A stretch of 12,936 nucleotides of DNA from Amnimonas aquatica (GCF_002943415.1 NZ_PTQZ01000020.1:1-12936), one strand, 5' to 3'. Shown: positions 1 to 7,054, counted from the stretch's first letter. Made by a program: numbers and translations. The notes: generated by a model not told the origin, from the letters alone.

Positions 1-71
1 ATTCGTTTCTGACCCAACGGGCTTGCTTGGAGCAGGCTTACGCCGCCCCTTGCTTGGTCTGCCAAGGCTAG
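1..71 (+). CDS. 3' end of an upstream gene (partial, unidentified)
   Basis: The frame starting at base 3 is open from the window edge to a TAG at 69-71 and gives a tail ending in CLVCQG. A terminal Cys-x-x-Cys fits a zinc-binding tail such as those of some ThiF/E1-like proteins, and its third codon positions are G+C-richer than in the competing frame. The competing frame (base 2) is also open and stops at a TGA at 83-85, overlapping the next start codon as ATGA, as the transfer genes downstream do. Only about two dozen codons are visible, so the frame and identity are undecided. An E1/ThiF- or E2-type protein is the expected neighbour of DUF6527, but this is inferred from context and was not recognised from the residues. 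Confidence 0.35.
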   Translation, partial: SFLTQRACLEQAYAAPCLVCQG

Positions 72-81
72 AGGATCGTCA

Positions 82-438
82 ATGATCAGATGGCTGGAGG
101 GTGTTTTTAAGCGGTTCGTGGCGTATTGGCGAGGCGACCTTAGGGTTGTACAGCACGCAGGAGACACGTTACCGGAGCATATCCAGCGTAGACATCTGAT
201 CCTCATGATCGATGCTGGTGAGCATTGGTCCGTCGGTTTTCAGTGTCCGTGCGGTTGCGGAGACATCATTGAATTACTCCTACTTCCTGCAGTGAGGCCA
301 CACTGGGCTCTTTCTGTAGACGGCCTTGGGCGTCCGACTCTATATCCATCTGTATGGCGAACCACTGGGTGCAGATCGCATTTCTGGTTGAGACAAGGTC
401 GAACGGTTTGGGTCGGCCGGAAACCGCGAAGTCACTGA
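82..438 (+). CDS. DUF6527 family protein (ubiquitin-like operon component)
   Basis: This 118-residue protein matches the DUF6527 layout: a basic/aromatic N-terminus (MIRWLEGVF), a WSVGFQCPCGCG segment with C55, C57 and C59, a conserved hydrophobic ELLLLP stretch, then RPTLYPSVW and GCRSHFWLR with S90, C97 and H100. The Cys/His set suggests a bound metal. In the family, these genes sit beside multi-ubiquitin, E2/UBC and ThiF (E1-like) genes of bacterial ubiquitin-like pathways, and a deconjugating-protease role has been proposed; I recall that role from the literature and cannot verify it here. GAGG at 71-74, seven bases before the ATG, supports this start. The length looks complete, although the last residues (RKPRSH) are not family-typical. 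Base composition is clearly less G+C-rich than the trb genes, consistent with acquired cargo. No relative other than DUF6527 comes to mind. Confidence 0.82.
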   Translation: MIRWLEGVFKRFVAYWRGDLRVVQHAGDTLPEHIQRRHLILMIDAGEHWSVGFQCPCGCGDIIELLLLPAVRPHWALSVDGLGRPTLYPSVWRTTGCRSHFWLRQGRTVWVGRKPRSH

Positions 439-601
439 AGCTCAAATAGTGAGCAGAGCTCGCAATCAAAACTTCGTGAGCCAAGACACTAAGCGCATCA
501 ATTCTGACTTTATTTGAATTTGTCCGGCACACACCACACCCCTGACCCTGCCGTAGCGGCACAGACCTCCTGTGCCGCATGGTACGGATCGGGAGGTCGC
601 C
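439..601 (+). promoter_or_regulatory. Non-coding leader upstream of traG
   Basis: This 163-bp gap is the only sizeable untranslated stretch before the transfer operon. Its first 80 bases are A+T-rich (around TTTATTTGAATTTG near 508-521) and its second half is G+C-rich, with a C-rich, G-poor run near 529-550. It is the logical place for the operon promoter, but I found no convincing -35/-10 pair at good spacing. No rho-independent terminator (hairpin plus T run) follows the DUF6527 gene, so read-through from the cargo into traG is possible. Confidence 0.4.
556..578 (+). promoter_or_regulatory. Perfect hairpin just upstream of the traG ribosome binding site
   Basis: GCGGCACAG at 556-564 is the exact reverse complement of CTGTGCCGC at 570-578, leaving the five-base loop ACCTC. 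No T run follows, so a simple terminator is unlikely. It ends 13 bases before the traG Shine-Dalgarno. It could be an operator for a DNA-binding repressor or an RNA element. The loop is complementary to the GAGGT of the Shine-Dalgarno (593-597), which favours an RNA role. The structure is seen directly; the function is inferred. Confidence 0.5.
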
Positions 602-604
602 ATG
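564..604 (+). promoter_or_regulatory. traG ribosome binding site with upstream anti-Shine-Dalgarno complement
   Basis: GGAGG at 592-596, five bases before ATG 602, is a strong ribosome binding site and decides the traG start over an in-frame ATG at 572. GACCTCC at 564-570 is a perfect seven-base complement of GGAGGTC at 592-598. In RNA these could pair with a 21-base loop, masking the site. They could instead pair in part as a pseudoknot with the 556-578 hairpin. Regulation of traG translation is inferred from complementarity alone. Confidence 0.4.
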
Positions 605-2548
605 CAGGCGTCCGGTGTGCTGGTCGGTCAGGTGCTGCTGGTCCTCGGCATTGTGCTGCTGGGGACGTGGGGCGCGACACAGTATGTCGCCTCGGCACTG
701 GCCTATCAGACACAGCTCGGCGCTCCGTGGTTTCTCCTCGCTGACCTTCCTGTTTTCTACCCTTGGCAGTTCCTGCACTGGTGGTACTTCTACGATGTCT
801 ACGCGCCGCATGTCTTCGCGACGGGCGGACTTATTGCCGCTGGTAGCAGCCTGGTCGCGGTGGCTGTGGCCATCGCCATGTCGGTGTGGAGCAGCCGGCA
901 GTCCCAGTTGGTCACCACCTACGGCTCGGCACGCTGGGCAACTGATGAGGAAGTGGCTTCAGCAGGCCTCACGGATGCTGCCGGTGTGTTCCTGGGCCGC
1001 ACATCCCTGAGCTACCTGCGGCACGAAGGGCCGGAGCATGTCATGGCCTTCGCGCCGACCCGCTCGGGCAAGGGCGTCGGTCTGGTGGTGCCCACGCTGC
1101 TGACCTGGCCGGGCTCGGCCGTCATCCACGACATCAAGGGCGAGAACTGGACTCTGACTGCCGGTTGGCGCTCGCGTTTCTCACATTGCGTGTTGTTCAA
1201 CCCGACCGATGCCCGGTCTGCTGCCTACAACCCGCTGCTGGAGGTCCGTCGCGGCGCTCATGAGGTGCGCGACGTACAGAACATCGCCGACATCCTCGTG
1301 GACCCGGAAGGGGCGCTGGAGAAGCGCAATCACTGGGAGAAGACCAGCCATGCGTTACTGGTCGGCGCCATCCTGCATGTGCTCTATGCCGGTAGCGACA
1401 AGACGCTGCGCGGTGTCGCCAATTTCCTCTCTGACCCAGCGCGTACCTTCGAGAATGCGCTGCACCTGATGATGACCACCCGGCATCTGCCGGAGGGGCC
1501 GCATCCCGTGGTGGCGTCCGCCGCCCGTGAAGTGATGAACAAGAGCGAGAACGAGCGCTCCGGCGTGTTGTCCACGGCGATGAGCTTTTTGGGTCTGTAT
1601 CGCGATCCGACCGTGGCCGAGGTCACCTCGCGCTGTGACTGGCGCATTGCCGACCTGATCAGCGCCGAGCATCCGGTGTCGCTATACCTGGTTGTGCCGC
1701 CGTCCGACATCAGCCGTACCAAGCCGCTGATCCGCCTGCTACTCAACCAGATTGGCCGTCGCCTCACCGAGTCGCTGGATGGCAGCGATGGTATCGCCCG
1801 CAAGCACAAGCTGCTGCTCATGCTGGACGAATTCCCGGCTCTGGGCCGGCTCGACTTCTTCGAGAGTGCTTTGGCCTTCATGGCTGGTTATGGCCTGCGT
1901 GCCTTCCTGATCGCGCAGTCGCTGAACCAGATCGACAAGGCCTACGGCCCCAACCACGCCATCCTCGACAACTGCCATGTCCGCATCGCTTTCGCCACCA
2001 ACGACGAGCGCACTGCCAAGCGCATCTCCGATGCCTTGGGCACGGCCACCGAACTGAAGGCCCAGCGCAACTACGCCGGCCATCGCCTGGCCCCTTGGCT
2101 GGGGCATCTCATGGTCTCGCGGCAGGAAACGGCGCGGCCGCTGCTCACGCCCGGCGAAGTCATGCAGCTGCCGCCGAATGACGCCGTGGTGATGGTCTCC
2201 GGCCATCCGCCGATTCAGGCCAAGAAGATCCGCTACTACAGCGACCGCAATTTCACCGGTCGTGTGCTGCCGCCGCCGGTTCTGGCCGAGGGCAGCTACC
2301 GCGACGCCCCAGAGGCCCGGCCCAACGACTGGTCCGGTCAGCTGGCGCTGTTCCCGGACGCCGATGGTGCGCTGCTGGCCTCGGGTCTGCCCGGTGACAG
2401 CGACCTGCCGGCACTTGCCAGCAAGCCCGTCACCGACGTCGGTCTGCTTGATGACGACGAGGCGGTCGCCACCTCGCGACCCGCCCTCAAGGCCAATCGC
2501 GCCGCGCGCATGGCCGCTCTCGATCCCAACGATGGAATCTCGCTATGA
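602..2548 (+). CDS. traG: Conjugal transfer coupling protein TraG (VirD4 family ATPase)
   Basis: This 648-residue type IV coupling protein links the relaxase-bound DNA to the mating channel at the inner membrane and uses ATP to pump the substrate. Two N-terminal membrane segments lie at about residues 5-25 and 75-95. A Walker A motif (APTRSGKG, 151-158) and a Walker B ending in D409-E410 (LLLMLDEFPALGR) follow, then the AQS motif at 438-440, all typical of VirD4/TraG. Length is normal for Tn4371-type TraG. The start at 602 rather than 572 is chosen because it has GGAGG five bases upstream in a GGGAGGTCGCCATG context repeated at trbI, and because the protein then begins directly before the first membrane helix. 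It is the first gene of the operon, and its stop overlaps the next start as ATGA. The C-terminal ~80 residues are acidic and low-complexity, as expected for a substrate-contact tail. Confidence 0.95.
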   Translation: MQASGVLVGQVLLVLGIVLLGTWGATQYVASALAYQTQLGAPWFLLADLPVFYPWQFLHWWYFYDVYAPHVFATGGLIAAGSSLVAVAVAIAMSVWSSRQSQLVTTYGSARWATDEEVASAGLTDAAGVFLGRTSLSYLRHEGPEHVMAFAPTRSGKGVGLVVPTLLTWPGSAVIHDIKGENWTLTAGWRSRFSHCVLFNPTDARSAAYNPLLEVRRGAHEVRDVQNIADILVDPEGALEKRNHWEKTSHALLVGAILHVLYAGSDKTLRGVANFLSDPARTFENALHLMMTTRHLPEGPHPVVASAAREVMNKSENERSGVLSTAMSFLGLYRDPTVAEVTSRCDWRIADLISAEHPVSLYLVVPPSDISRTKPLIRLLLNQIGRRLTESLDGSDGIARKHKLLLMLDEFPALGRLDFFESALAFMAGYGLRAFLIAQSLNQIDKAYGPNHAILDNCHVRIAFATNDERTAKRISDALGTATELKAQRNYAGHRLAPWLGHLMVSRQETARPLLTPGEVMQLPPNDAVVMVSGHPPIQAKKIRYYSDRNFTGRVLPPPVLAEGSYRDAPEARPNDWSGQLALFPDADGALLASGLPGDSDLPALASKPVTDVGLLDDDEAVATSRPALKANRAARMAALDPNDGISL

Positions 2549-3027
2549 GCCGTGTGCGCCTGAACATCTTCATTGAGCCTGACCATGCCCGCCGGCTCGA
2601 CGAGCTGGCTGCCATGAAAGGCCTGTCCAAGTCCTCGATCATTGCCGCCGCCCTGGCATCCTTTCTGTCGCCGGATGCGGCGGATCGGCGCGATGCCGCC
2701 TTCGCCAAGCGGCTGGATCGCCTGTCCAACCAGTTCGACAAGCTGGAGCGTGATCAGACCATCCTCATCGAGACGCTAGCGCTCTACGTTCGCTACTTCC
2801 TGACGGTCTCGGCACCCGTGCCTGAAGCGCAGCAGGAGGCGGCGAGGGCGCAGGGCCGGCTGCGCTTCCAGCAGTTCATCGAGCAGCTGGGCCGTAACCT
2901 GATGCGTGGCCGCAGTTTGGTGAAGGAGGTCCATGAGGAGGTCTTCCCGGATGCCGGGCAGTTCTTCGCGATGGACGATCCGGCCGCACCGGGGAGCGGT
3001 GTGCCGGACGAGGAGCGGCTGGCATGA
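2545..3027 (+). CDS. CopG/ribbon-helix-helix family protein between traG and trbB
   Basis: A 160-residue protein. Residues 1-45 (RVRLNIFIEPDHARRLDELA, then KGLSKSSIIAAALASFL) have the beta-strand, helix, helix pattern of the ribbon-helix-helix DNA-binding fold. Residues 46-75 are charged and probably coiled-coil. A hydrophobic stretch at about 72-90 (ILIETLALYVRYFLTV) and an acidic tail follow. CopG-like genes at this position are a regular part of Tn4371-type modules, but their job is not established. Autoregulation of the operon or a relaxosome accessory role are both possible. Both ends overlap neighbours as ATGA, and no good Shine-Dalgarno precedes it, so translation probably depends on traG. 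It is much longer than a minimal RHH repressor (~45-60 residues). Confidence 0.85.
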   Translation: MSRVRLNIFIEPDHARRLDELAAMKGLSKSSIIAAALASFLSPDAADRRDAAFAKRLDRLSNQFDKLERDQTILIETLALYVRYFLTVSAPVPEAQQEAARAQGRLRFQQFIEQLGRNLMRGRSLVKEVHEEVFPDAGQFFAMDDPAAPGSGVPDEERLA

Positions 3028-4019
3028 ACAGCGCCATCAGCGGGCTCCAGGAGAGCAGCGAATCGCAGTCGCTGAGCCGGCGTATCCGCATGCTGCGCAC
3101 GGCCATGGGGCCGGTCATCGCGCAGGCACTGGAAGACCCGGACGTGGTCGAGGTAATGCTCAACCCGGACGGCTCGCTCTGGCTGGACAAGCTGGGATCG
3201 GGGCGGGCACCGGTTGGGCTGTCACTGTCGCCAGCAGATGCCGAGCGCATCATCCGGCTGGTCGCGGCTCATGTCCGCACTGAGGTCCATGCCGGTGCGC
3301 CGATCCTGTCGGCCGAGCTGCCGGAGACCGGTGAGCGCTTCGAGGGCGTGCTGCCGCCCGTGGTGAAAGCGCCGGCATTCGCGATTCGCAAACGCGCGGT
3401 GGGCGTGATCGGGCTGGATCACTATGTCGCTGACAGCATTCTCACCGCGCATCAGGCGGAATTCCTCAGAAAGGCTGTGCGTGGCTGTCTCAACATCCTG
3501 ATTGCCGGCGGTACCAGCTCCGGCAAGACCACCATGGCCAATGCCTTGCTGGCCGAGATGGCGGCCACGGGCGACCGCGTGATCATCCTCGAAGACACCA
3601 TGGAGCTGCAGTGCAGCACGCCGGATCACGTCTCGCTGCGCGCCAAGCCGGGCGTGGTCTCCATCAGCGATCTGGTGCGCTCGACGCTGCGCCTGCGGCC
3701 GGATCGGGTCGTGGTCGGCGAGGTTCGTGGTGCCGAGGCGCTGGACCTGCTCAAGGCCTGGGGCACGGGGCATCCCGGTGGCGTCGCCACCATCCACGCC
3801 GGCTCCGCCATGGGTGCGTTGACCCGTCTGGAACAACTCATTCTGGAGGTGGCGCTGACGCCACCCCGCGCGCTGATCGCCGAGGCGATCAACGTCATCG
3901 TCTTCATCGCCGGGCGTGGCCGCGAGCGCCGCGTGCAGGAGATCGCCTGCGTCACCGGCTTTGATGCTCACAGCTACTTGTTGACTGCTGTTTCCCTTGA
4001 ACCCGGAGATCCGACATGA
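3024..4019 (+). CDS. trbB: P-type conjugative transfer ATPase TrbB (VirB11 family)
   Basis: A 331-residue secretion ATPase of the VirB11/GspE type, a cytoplasmic hexamer that drives pilus biogenesis and substrate transfer at the base of the channel. Visible motifs in order are Walker A GGTSSGKT (162-169), the Asp box with ILEDTMELQ, Walker B-like VVVGEVRG (229-236) and the His box [13 protein letters not shown] (247-259). The N-terminal domain contains [18 protein letters not shown], typical of TrbB. Length is normal. The gene starts within the end of the RHH gene (ATGA) and ends in the trbC start (ATGA). No missing catalytic residue was noticed. Confidence 0.96.
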   Translation: MNSAISGLQESSESQSLSRRIRMLRTAMGPVIAQALEDPDVVEVMLNPDGSLWLDKLGSGRAPVGLSLSPADAERIIRLVAAHVRTEVHAGAPILSAELPETGERFEGVLPPVVKAPAFAIRKRAVGVIGLDHYVADSILTAHQAEFLRKAVRGCLNILIAGGTSSGKTTMANALLAEMAATGDRVIILEDTMELQCSTPDHVSLRAKPGVVSISDLVRSTLRLRPDRVVVGEVRGAEALDLLKAWGTGHPGGVATIHAGSAMGALTRLEQLILEVALTPPRALIAEAINVIVFIAGRGRERRVQEIACVTGFDAHSYLLTAVSLEPGDPT

Positions 4020-4357
4020 CGCATTCACGCTTTTCAGTAAAACCGTTTTCACGCCTTTACCAGTCCGCTGGCTTGCTGGTGCTCAACCTGATGCTGGCTG
4101 CCAAGGCGCATGCCGCCGGCTCCAACATGCCGTGGGAGGGGCCGCTGCAGTCGGTGCTCGACTCCGTGCAGGGGCCGGTGGCGCGCATCATGGCGGTCAT
4201 CGTCATCATCATCACCGGGCTGACGCTGGCCTTTGGCGACAGCAGCGGCGGTTTCCGCAAGCTGATCCAGATTGTCTTCGGCCTCTCCATTGCCTTCGCC
4301 GCTTCGTCGTTCTTCCTGGCCTTCTTCAGCTTCTCTGGCGGGGCGGTGGTGTCATGA
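4016..4357 (+). CDS. trbC: Pilin TrbC (VirB2 family)
   Basis: A 113-residue pilin precursor. A signal sequence ends at AHA (31-33), and the mature ~80-residue part has two hydrophobic segments (about 55-74 and 84-104) separated by the short polar loop GDSSGGFRKL, the VirB2/TrbC hairpin. In RP4 this protein is cyclised after processing; whether that holds here cannot be seen. The opening AAGSNMPWEGPLQ of the mature protein is family-typical. CGGAGA at 4004-4009 precedes the ATG, which overlaps the trbB stop. The first ~15 codons (4016-4060) are unusually A+T-rich compared with the rest of the operon and share a motif with a patch inside trbE. Confidence 0.93.
   Translation: MTHSRFSVKPFSRLYQSAGLLVLNLMLAAKAHAAGSNMPWEGPLQSVLDSVQGPVARIMAVIVIIITGLTLAFGDSSGGFRKLIQIVFGLSIAFAASSFFLAFFSFSGGAVVS
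4025..4054 (+). repeat. A+T-rich motif at the start of trbC, related copy in trbE (5493-5522)
   Basis: TCACGCTTTT (4025-4034) followed after six bases by AAACCG and then TTTCAC recurs in trbE as TCACGCTTTT (5493-5502), six bases, AAACCGTATTTCA. Within trbC itself TTCACGC also repeats directly at 4024-4030 and 4048-4054. Both places depart from the local G+C-rich codon use. Shared regulator sites are possible, but a ten-base identity within 13 kb can arise by chance. Confidence 0.3.
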
Positions 4358-4620
4358 GCCTGCCCAACGCCCAGGGCTTTGAAGTGCCCCTGCATCGCTC
4401 GCTGACTGAGCCCATCCTCATGGCCGGCGCGCCGCGCACCGTGGCCGTGGTCAACGGCACGTTGGCGGCGGCGGTCGGTCTCGGGCTGCAGATGTGGCTG
4501 CCGGGCCTGATCCTCTGGCTGACCGGCCACACGCTCGCGGTTTGGGGTGCCAAGCAGGATGTGCAGTTCATGGAGGTGTTCGCTCGACACCTCAAGCACA
4601 AGTCGCTGCTCGACGTGTGA
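4354..4620 (+). CDS. trbD: Conjugal transfer protein TrbD (VirB3 family)
   Basis: An 88-residue inner-membrane protein matching TrbD/VirB3, which associates with the VirB4-type ATPase at the base of the channel. The soluble N-terminus contains VPLHRSLTEPILMAGAPR, the hallmark of the family. A hydrophobic hairpin at about residues 29-63 is followed by a basic cytoplasmic tail (FARHLKHKSL). The ATG at 4354 overlaps the trbC stop (ATGA). The same frame stays open upstream to 3997, but that extension lies in another frame of trbB/trbC and has no family match. The stop TGA (4618-4620) runs into the trbE Shine-Dalgarno, seven bases before the trbE start. Confidence 0.92.
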   Translation: MSLPNAQGFEVPLHRSLTEPILMAGAPRTVAVVNGTLAAAVGLGLQMWLPGLILWLTGHTLAVWGAKQDVQFMEVFARHLKHKSLLDV

Positions 4621-4627
4621 GGTCGCC

Positions 4628-7054
4628 ATGATCAATCTCGCCGAGTTCAGCAAGCGTCCCGCCCAACTGGCCGACTGGCTACCATGGGCGGGACTGGTGG
4701 CACCCGGTGTGGTGCTCAACAAGGATGGCTCCTTTCAGCGCACGGCGCGCTTTCGTGGCCCTGACCTCGACAGCGCGACCGAGAGCGAGTTGGTCGCCAC
4801 CACGGCGCGTCTCAACAACGCGCTGCGGCGTCTGGGCTCAGGCTGGGCGCTGTTTGTCGATGCCGAGCGCCAGCCGGCGGCTGGCTATCCGGTCTCCGAG
4901 TTTCCCGAGGCGCTGTCCTGGCTGGTGGAGCAGGAGCGCAAGGCGGCATTTGAGGAGGCCGGCAGCCACTTCGAGAGCCGTTACCACCTGACCCTGCTGT
5001 ATCTGCCGTCGGAGGAATCGCGCGCCAAGGCGGCCAAGCTGCTCTATGAGCATGGCCGACAGGATGGCGTCGACTGGCGCGAGCAGCTGGCCGGTTTCGC
5101 GGCCGAGGCCGAACGCTTCTACAACTTGCTCGATGGCGTCATGCCCGAACTGGCCTGGCTGAGCGATGCCGAGACGTTGACCTATCTGCACGCCACAGTC
5201 TCGCCCAAGCGCCACGCGGTCGCCGTTCCCGAGGTGCCGTTCTACCTCGATGCGCTGCTGGCCGATGTGCCGCTCAGCGGCGGGCTGGCCCCGAGATTGG
5301 GCGAGCAGCATCTGCGTGTGGTGTCGGTGCGTGGCTTTCCAACCTCGACCTGGCCAGGTCTGCTCGATGACCTCAACCGGCTGGGCTTCGCCTATCGCTG
5401 GAGCACGCGCTTCCTGTGTCTGGACAAGGCGCAGGCCGAGGGCGAACTGACCCGGTTGCGCCGGCAGTGGTTCGCCAAGCGTAAAGGCGTACTCACGCTT
5501 TTACGGGAAACCGTATTTCAGCAAGAAAGCCCACTGGTCGATTCCGACGCTGACAACAAGGCGGCGGATGCCGATGCCGCGCTGCAGGAACTGGGCAGCG
5601 ATGCGGTGTCTTTCGGTTATGTCACGGCCACCGTCGTGGTCATGGATGCCGATGCCACGGCAGCTGACGAGAAGCTGCGCGCCATTGAGCGCGTCATCCA
5701 GGGCCGGGGCTTTGTCACCATCACGGAAAGCCTGAATGCCGTGGATGCGTGGTTGTCCTCGTTGCCGGGCCATGCCTACGCCAATGTCCGTCAGCCGCTG
5801 ATCTCCACGCTCAACCTGGCTCATCTGCTGCCGATCTCAGCGGTCTGGGCCGGCCCCGAGCGCAATGACCATCTAGCTGCGTCGCCTCTGATCGTGACCC
5901 GTACCGAAGGCGCGACGCCGTTCCGGCTGGTCACGCATGTTGGCGATGTCGGCCACACCGTGGTGGTGGGGCCGACCGGCATGGGCAAATCGGTGCTGCT
6001 GGCCACGCTCATGCTGCAGTTCCGTCGCTATGCCGGCTCACGCTTGTTCGTTTTCGACAAGGGCGGTTCGGCCCGCGCCACCGTGCTGGGTCTGGGTGGC
6101 GATCACTACGACCTGGGGCAGGAAGGAGCGATTGCCTTCCAGCCGCTGGCGCGTATCGACGAGGAGGGCATGCGTGCCTGGGCTGCCGAGTGGCTGCACA
6201 GCTTGATGATGCATGAGGGTGTGCTCATCACGCCCGAGGTCAAGGATGCCGTGTGGTCGGCGTTGGGTAGTCTGGCCAGCGCGCCGGTCGAGCAGCGCAC
6301 GCTGACCGGCCTGTGTGTGCTGCTGCAGTCCAATCCGCTGCGCATGGCCTTGCAGCCCTACACGCTGGGTGGCCCGTTCGGACGCCTGCTGGATGCCGAG
6401 GCCGACCGGCTGGCACTGTCGGACGTGCAGTGTTTCGAGATGGAGGAGTTGATGCACAGCCCGGCCGCCGTGCTGCCGGTGCTGAGTTATCTGTTCAAGC
6501 GTCTGGAGGAGCGTTTCGACGGCTCGCCGACGCTGCTCATTCTCGATGAGGCCTGGGTATTTCTCGATGATCCGGCCTTCGCCGGCCGCATCCGCGAGTG
6601 GCTGAAGACACTGCGCAAGCGCAACGTCTCGGTGATCTTCGCGACCCAGTCGCTGGCCGACATCCAGCGCTCCAGCATCGCCCCGGCCATCATCGAGAGC
6701 TGCCCGAGTCGCATCTTCCTGCCCAACCCGCAGGCGGTGGAGCCGCAGCTGCGCGAGGTCTACGAAGGCTTCGGCCTCAACGCCCGGCAGATTCAGCTGA
6801 TCGCGCGGGCGACGCCCAAGCGTGAGTACTACTACCAGTCCCGGCTCGGCAACCGCGTCTTCGAGCTGGGCCTGGGGCCGGTCACGCTGGCCTTTGCCGG
6901 CGCCTCCTCCCCTGAGCATCAGAAAGCCATGGATGCCCTGCAGGGGCATATCCCGTCCACCGACTTCGCCTTGGCCTGGCTGCAACGCAGCGGGCTGACC
7001 TGGGCCGCAGACCTGCTGGCCCGCTATCCCCGCCACCCGGAGAAATCCTCATGA
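4628..7054 (+). CDS. trbE: Conjugal transfer ATPase TrbE (VirB4 family)
   Basis: This 808-residue VirB4-type ATPase is the largest motor of the system and energises pilus assembly and DNA passage from the cytoplasmic face of the inner membrane. The N-terminal half carries the CagE/TrbE/VirB domain. The C-terminal half has Walker A GPTGMGKS (448-455), Walker B LLILDEAW with D640-E641, and FATQS (671-675). The start at 4628 is set by GAGGTCGCC directly before the ATG, identical to the traG and trbI start context, and by the MINLAEF opening usual in TrbE. An in-frame ATG at 4547 lies inside trbD and is rejected. Around 5478-5525 (residues 284-299) codon use becomes A+T-rich and the DNA forms a long palindrome, yet the encoded KRKGVLTLLRETVFQQ is normal for TrbE, so this is not an insertion. 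Confidence 0.96.
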   Translation: MINLAEFSKRPAQLADWLPWAGLVAPGVVLNKDGSFQRTARFRGPDLDSATESELVATTARLNNALRRLGSGWALFVDAERQPAAGYPVSEFPEALSWLVEQERKAAFEEAGSHFESRYHLTLLYLPSEESRAKAAKLLYEHGRQDGVDWREQLAGFAAEAERFYNLLDGVMPELAWLSDAETLTYLHATVSPKRHAVAVPEVPFYLDALLADVPLSGGLAPRLGEQHLRVVSVRGFPTSTWPGLLDDLNRLGFAYRWSTRFLCLDKAQAEGELTRLRRQWFAKRKGVLTLLRETVFQQESPLVDSDADNKAADADAALQELGSDAVSFGYVTATVVVMDADATAADEKLRAIERVIQGRGFVTITESLNAVDAWLSSLPGHAYANVRQPLISTLNLAHLLPISAVWAGPERNDHLAASPLIVTRTEGATPFRLVTHVGDVGHTVVVGPTGMGKSVLLATLMLQFRRYAGSRLFVFDKGGSARATVLGLGGDHYDLGQEGAIAFQPLARIDEEGMRAWAAEWLHSLMMHEGVLITPEVKDAVWSALGSLASAPVEQRTLTGLCVLLQSNPLRMALQPYTLGGPFGRLLDAEADRLALSDVQCFEMEELMHSPAAVLPVLSYLFKRLEERFDGSPTLLILDEAWVFLDDPAFAGRIREWLKTLRKRNVSVIFATQSLADIQRSSIAPAIIESCPSRIFLPNPQAVEPQLREVYEGFGLNARQIQLIARATPKREYYYQSRLGNRVFELGLGPVTLAFAGASSPEHQKAMDALQGHIPSTDFALAWLQRSGLTWAADLLARYPRHPEKSS
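5480..5505 (+). repeat. Long palindrome inside trbE (11-bp arms, 4-base loop)
   Basis: CGTAAAGGCGT (5480-5490) faces ACGCTTTTACG (5495-5505) across the loop ACTC. Ten of eleven positions pair perfectly, and the eleventh is a G-T/U wobble. It sits in a locally A+T-rich patch in the middle of an otherwise G+C-rich gene. It could be a regulator-binding site, an RNA hairpin affecting translation or stability, or chance. The symmetry is seen directly; any function is inferred. Confidence 0.5.

Noticed and set aside
404..426. Possible terminator at the end of the DUF6527 gene (CGGTTT facing AAACCG)
   Set aside because: The arms are only six bases with an 11-base loop, they are inside the coding region, and no T run follows.
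572..601. Upstream ATG for traG at 572
   Set aside because: No Shine-Dalgarno precedes it, it lies within the hairpin, and ATG 602 has a strong site and the usual N-terminus directly before the first membrane helix.
266..811. Antisense frame spanning the DUF6527 end, the leader and the traG start
   Set aside because: It crosses two sense genes and a leader with different composition, and the product resembles no family. The structured leader explains the open frame poorly, but nothing supports expression.
3222..4052. Long antisense reading frame opposite trbB (276 codons)
   Set aside because: It mirrors the codon structure of trbB, is rich in His, Arg and Gln as antisense shadows of G+C-rich genes are, and shows no recognisable domain or ribosome binding site.
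3997..4353. Upstream extension of the trbD frame
   Set aside because: This part overlaps trbB and trbC in another frame, is Ala/Gly/Arg/His-rich noise, and TrbD homology begins at the MSLP start at 4354.
4547..4627. Upstream ATG for trbE at 4547
   Set aside because: It lies inside trbD without a ribosome binding site; GAGGTCGCC before 4628 and the MINLAEF opening define the start.
6038..7036. Long antisense reading frame opposite trbE (332 codons)
   Set aside because: This is also a shadow of a G+C-rich gene. The sense strand encodes the Walker B region of a well-recognised VirB4 ATPase, and the antisense product has no domain character.
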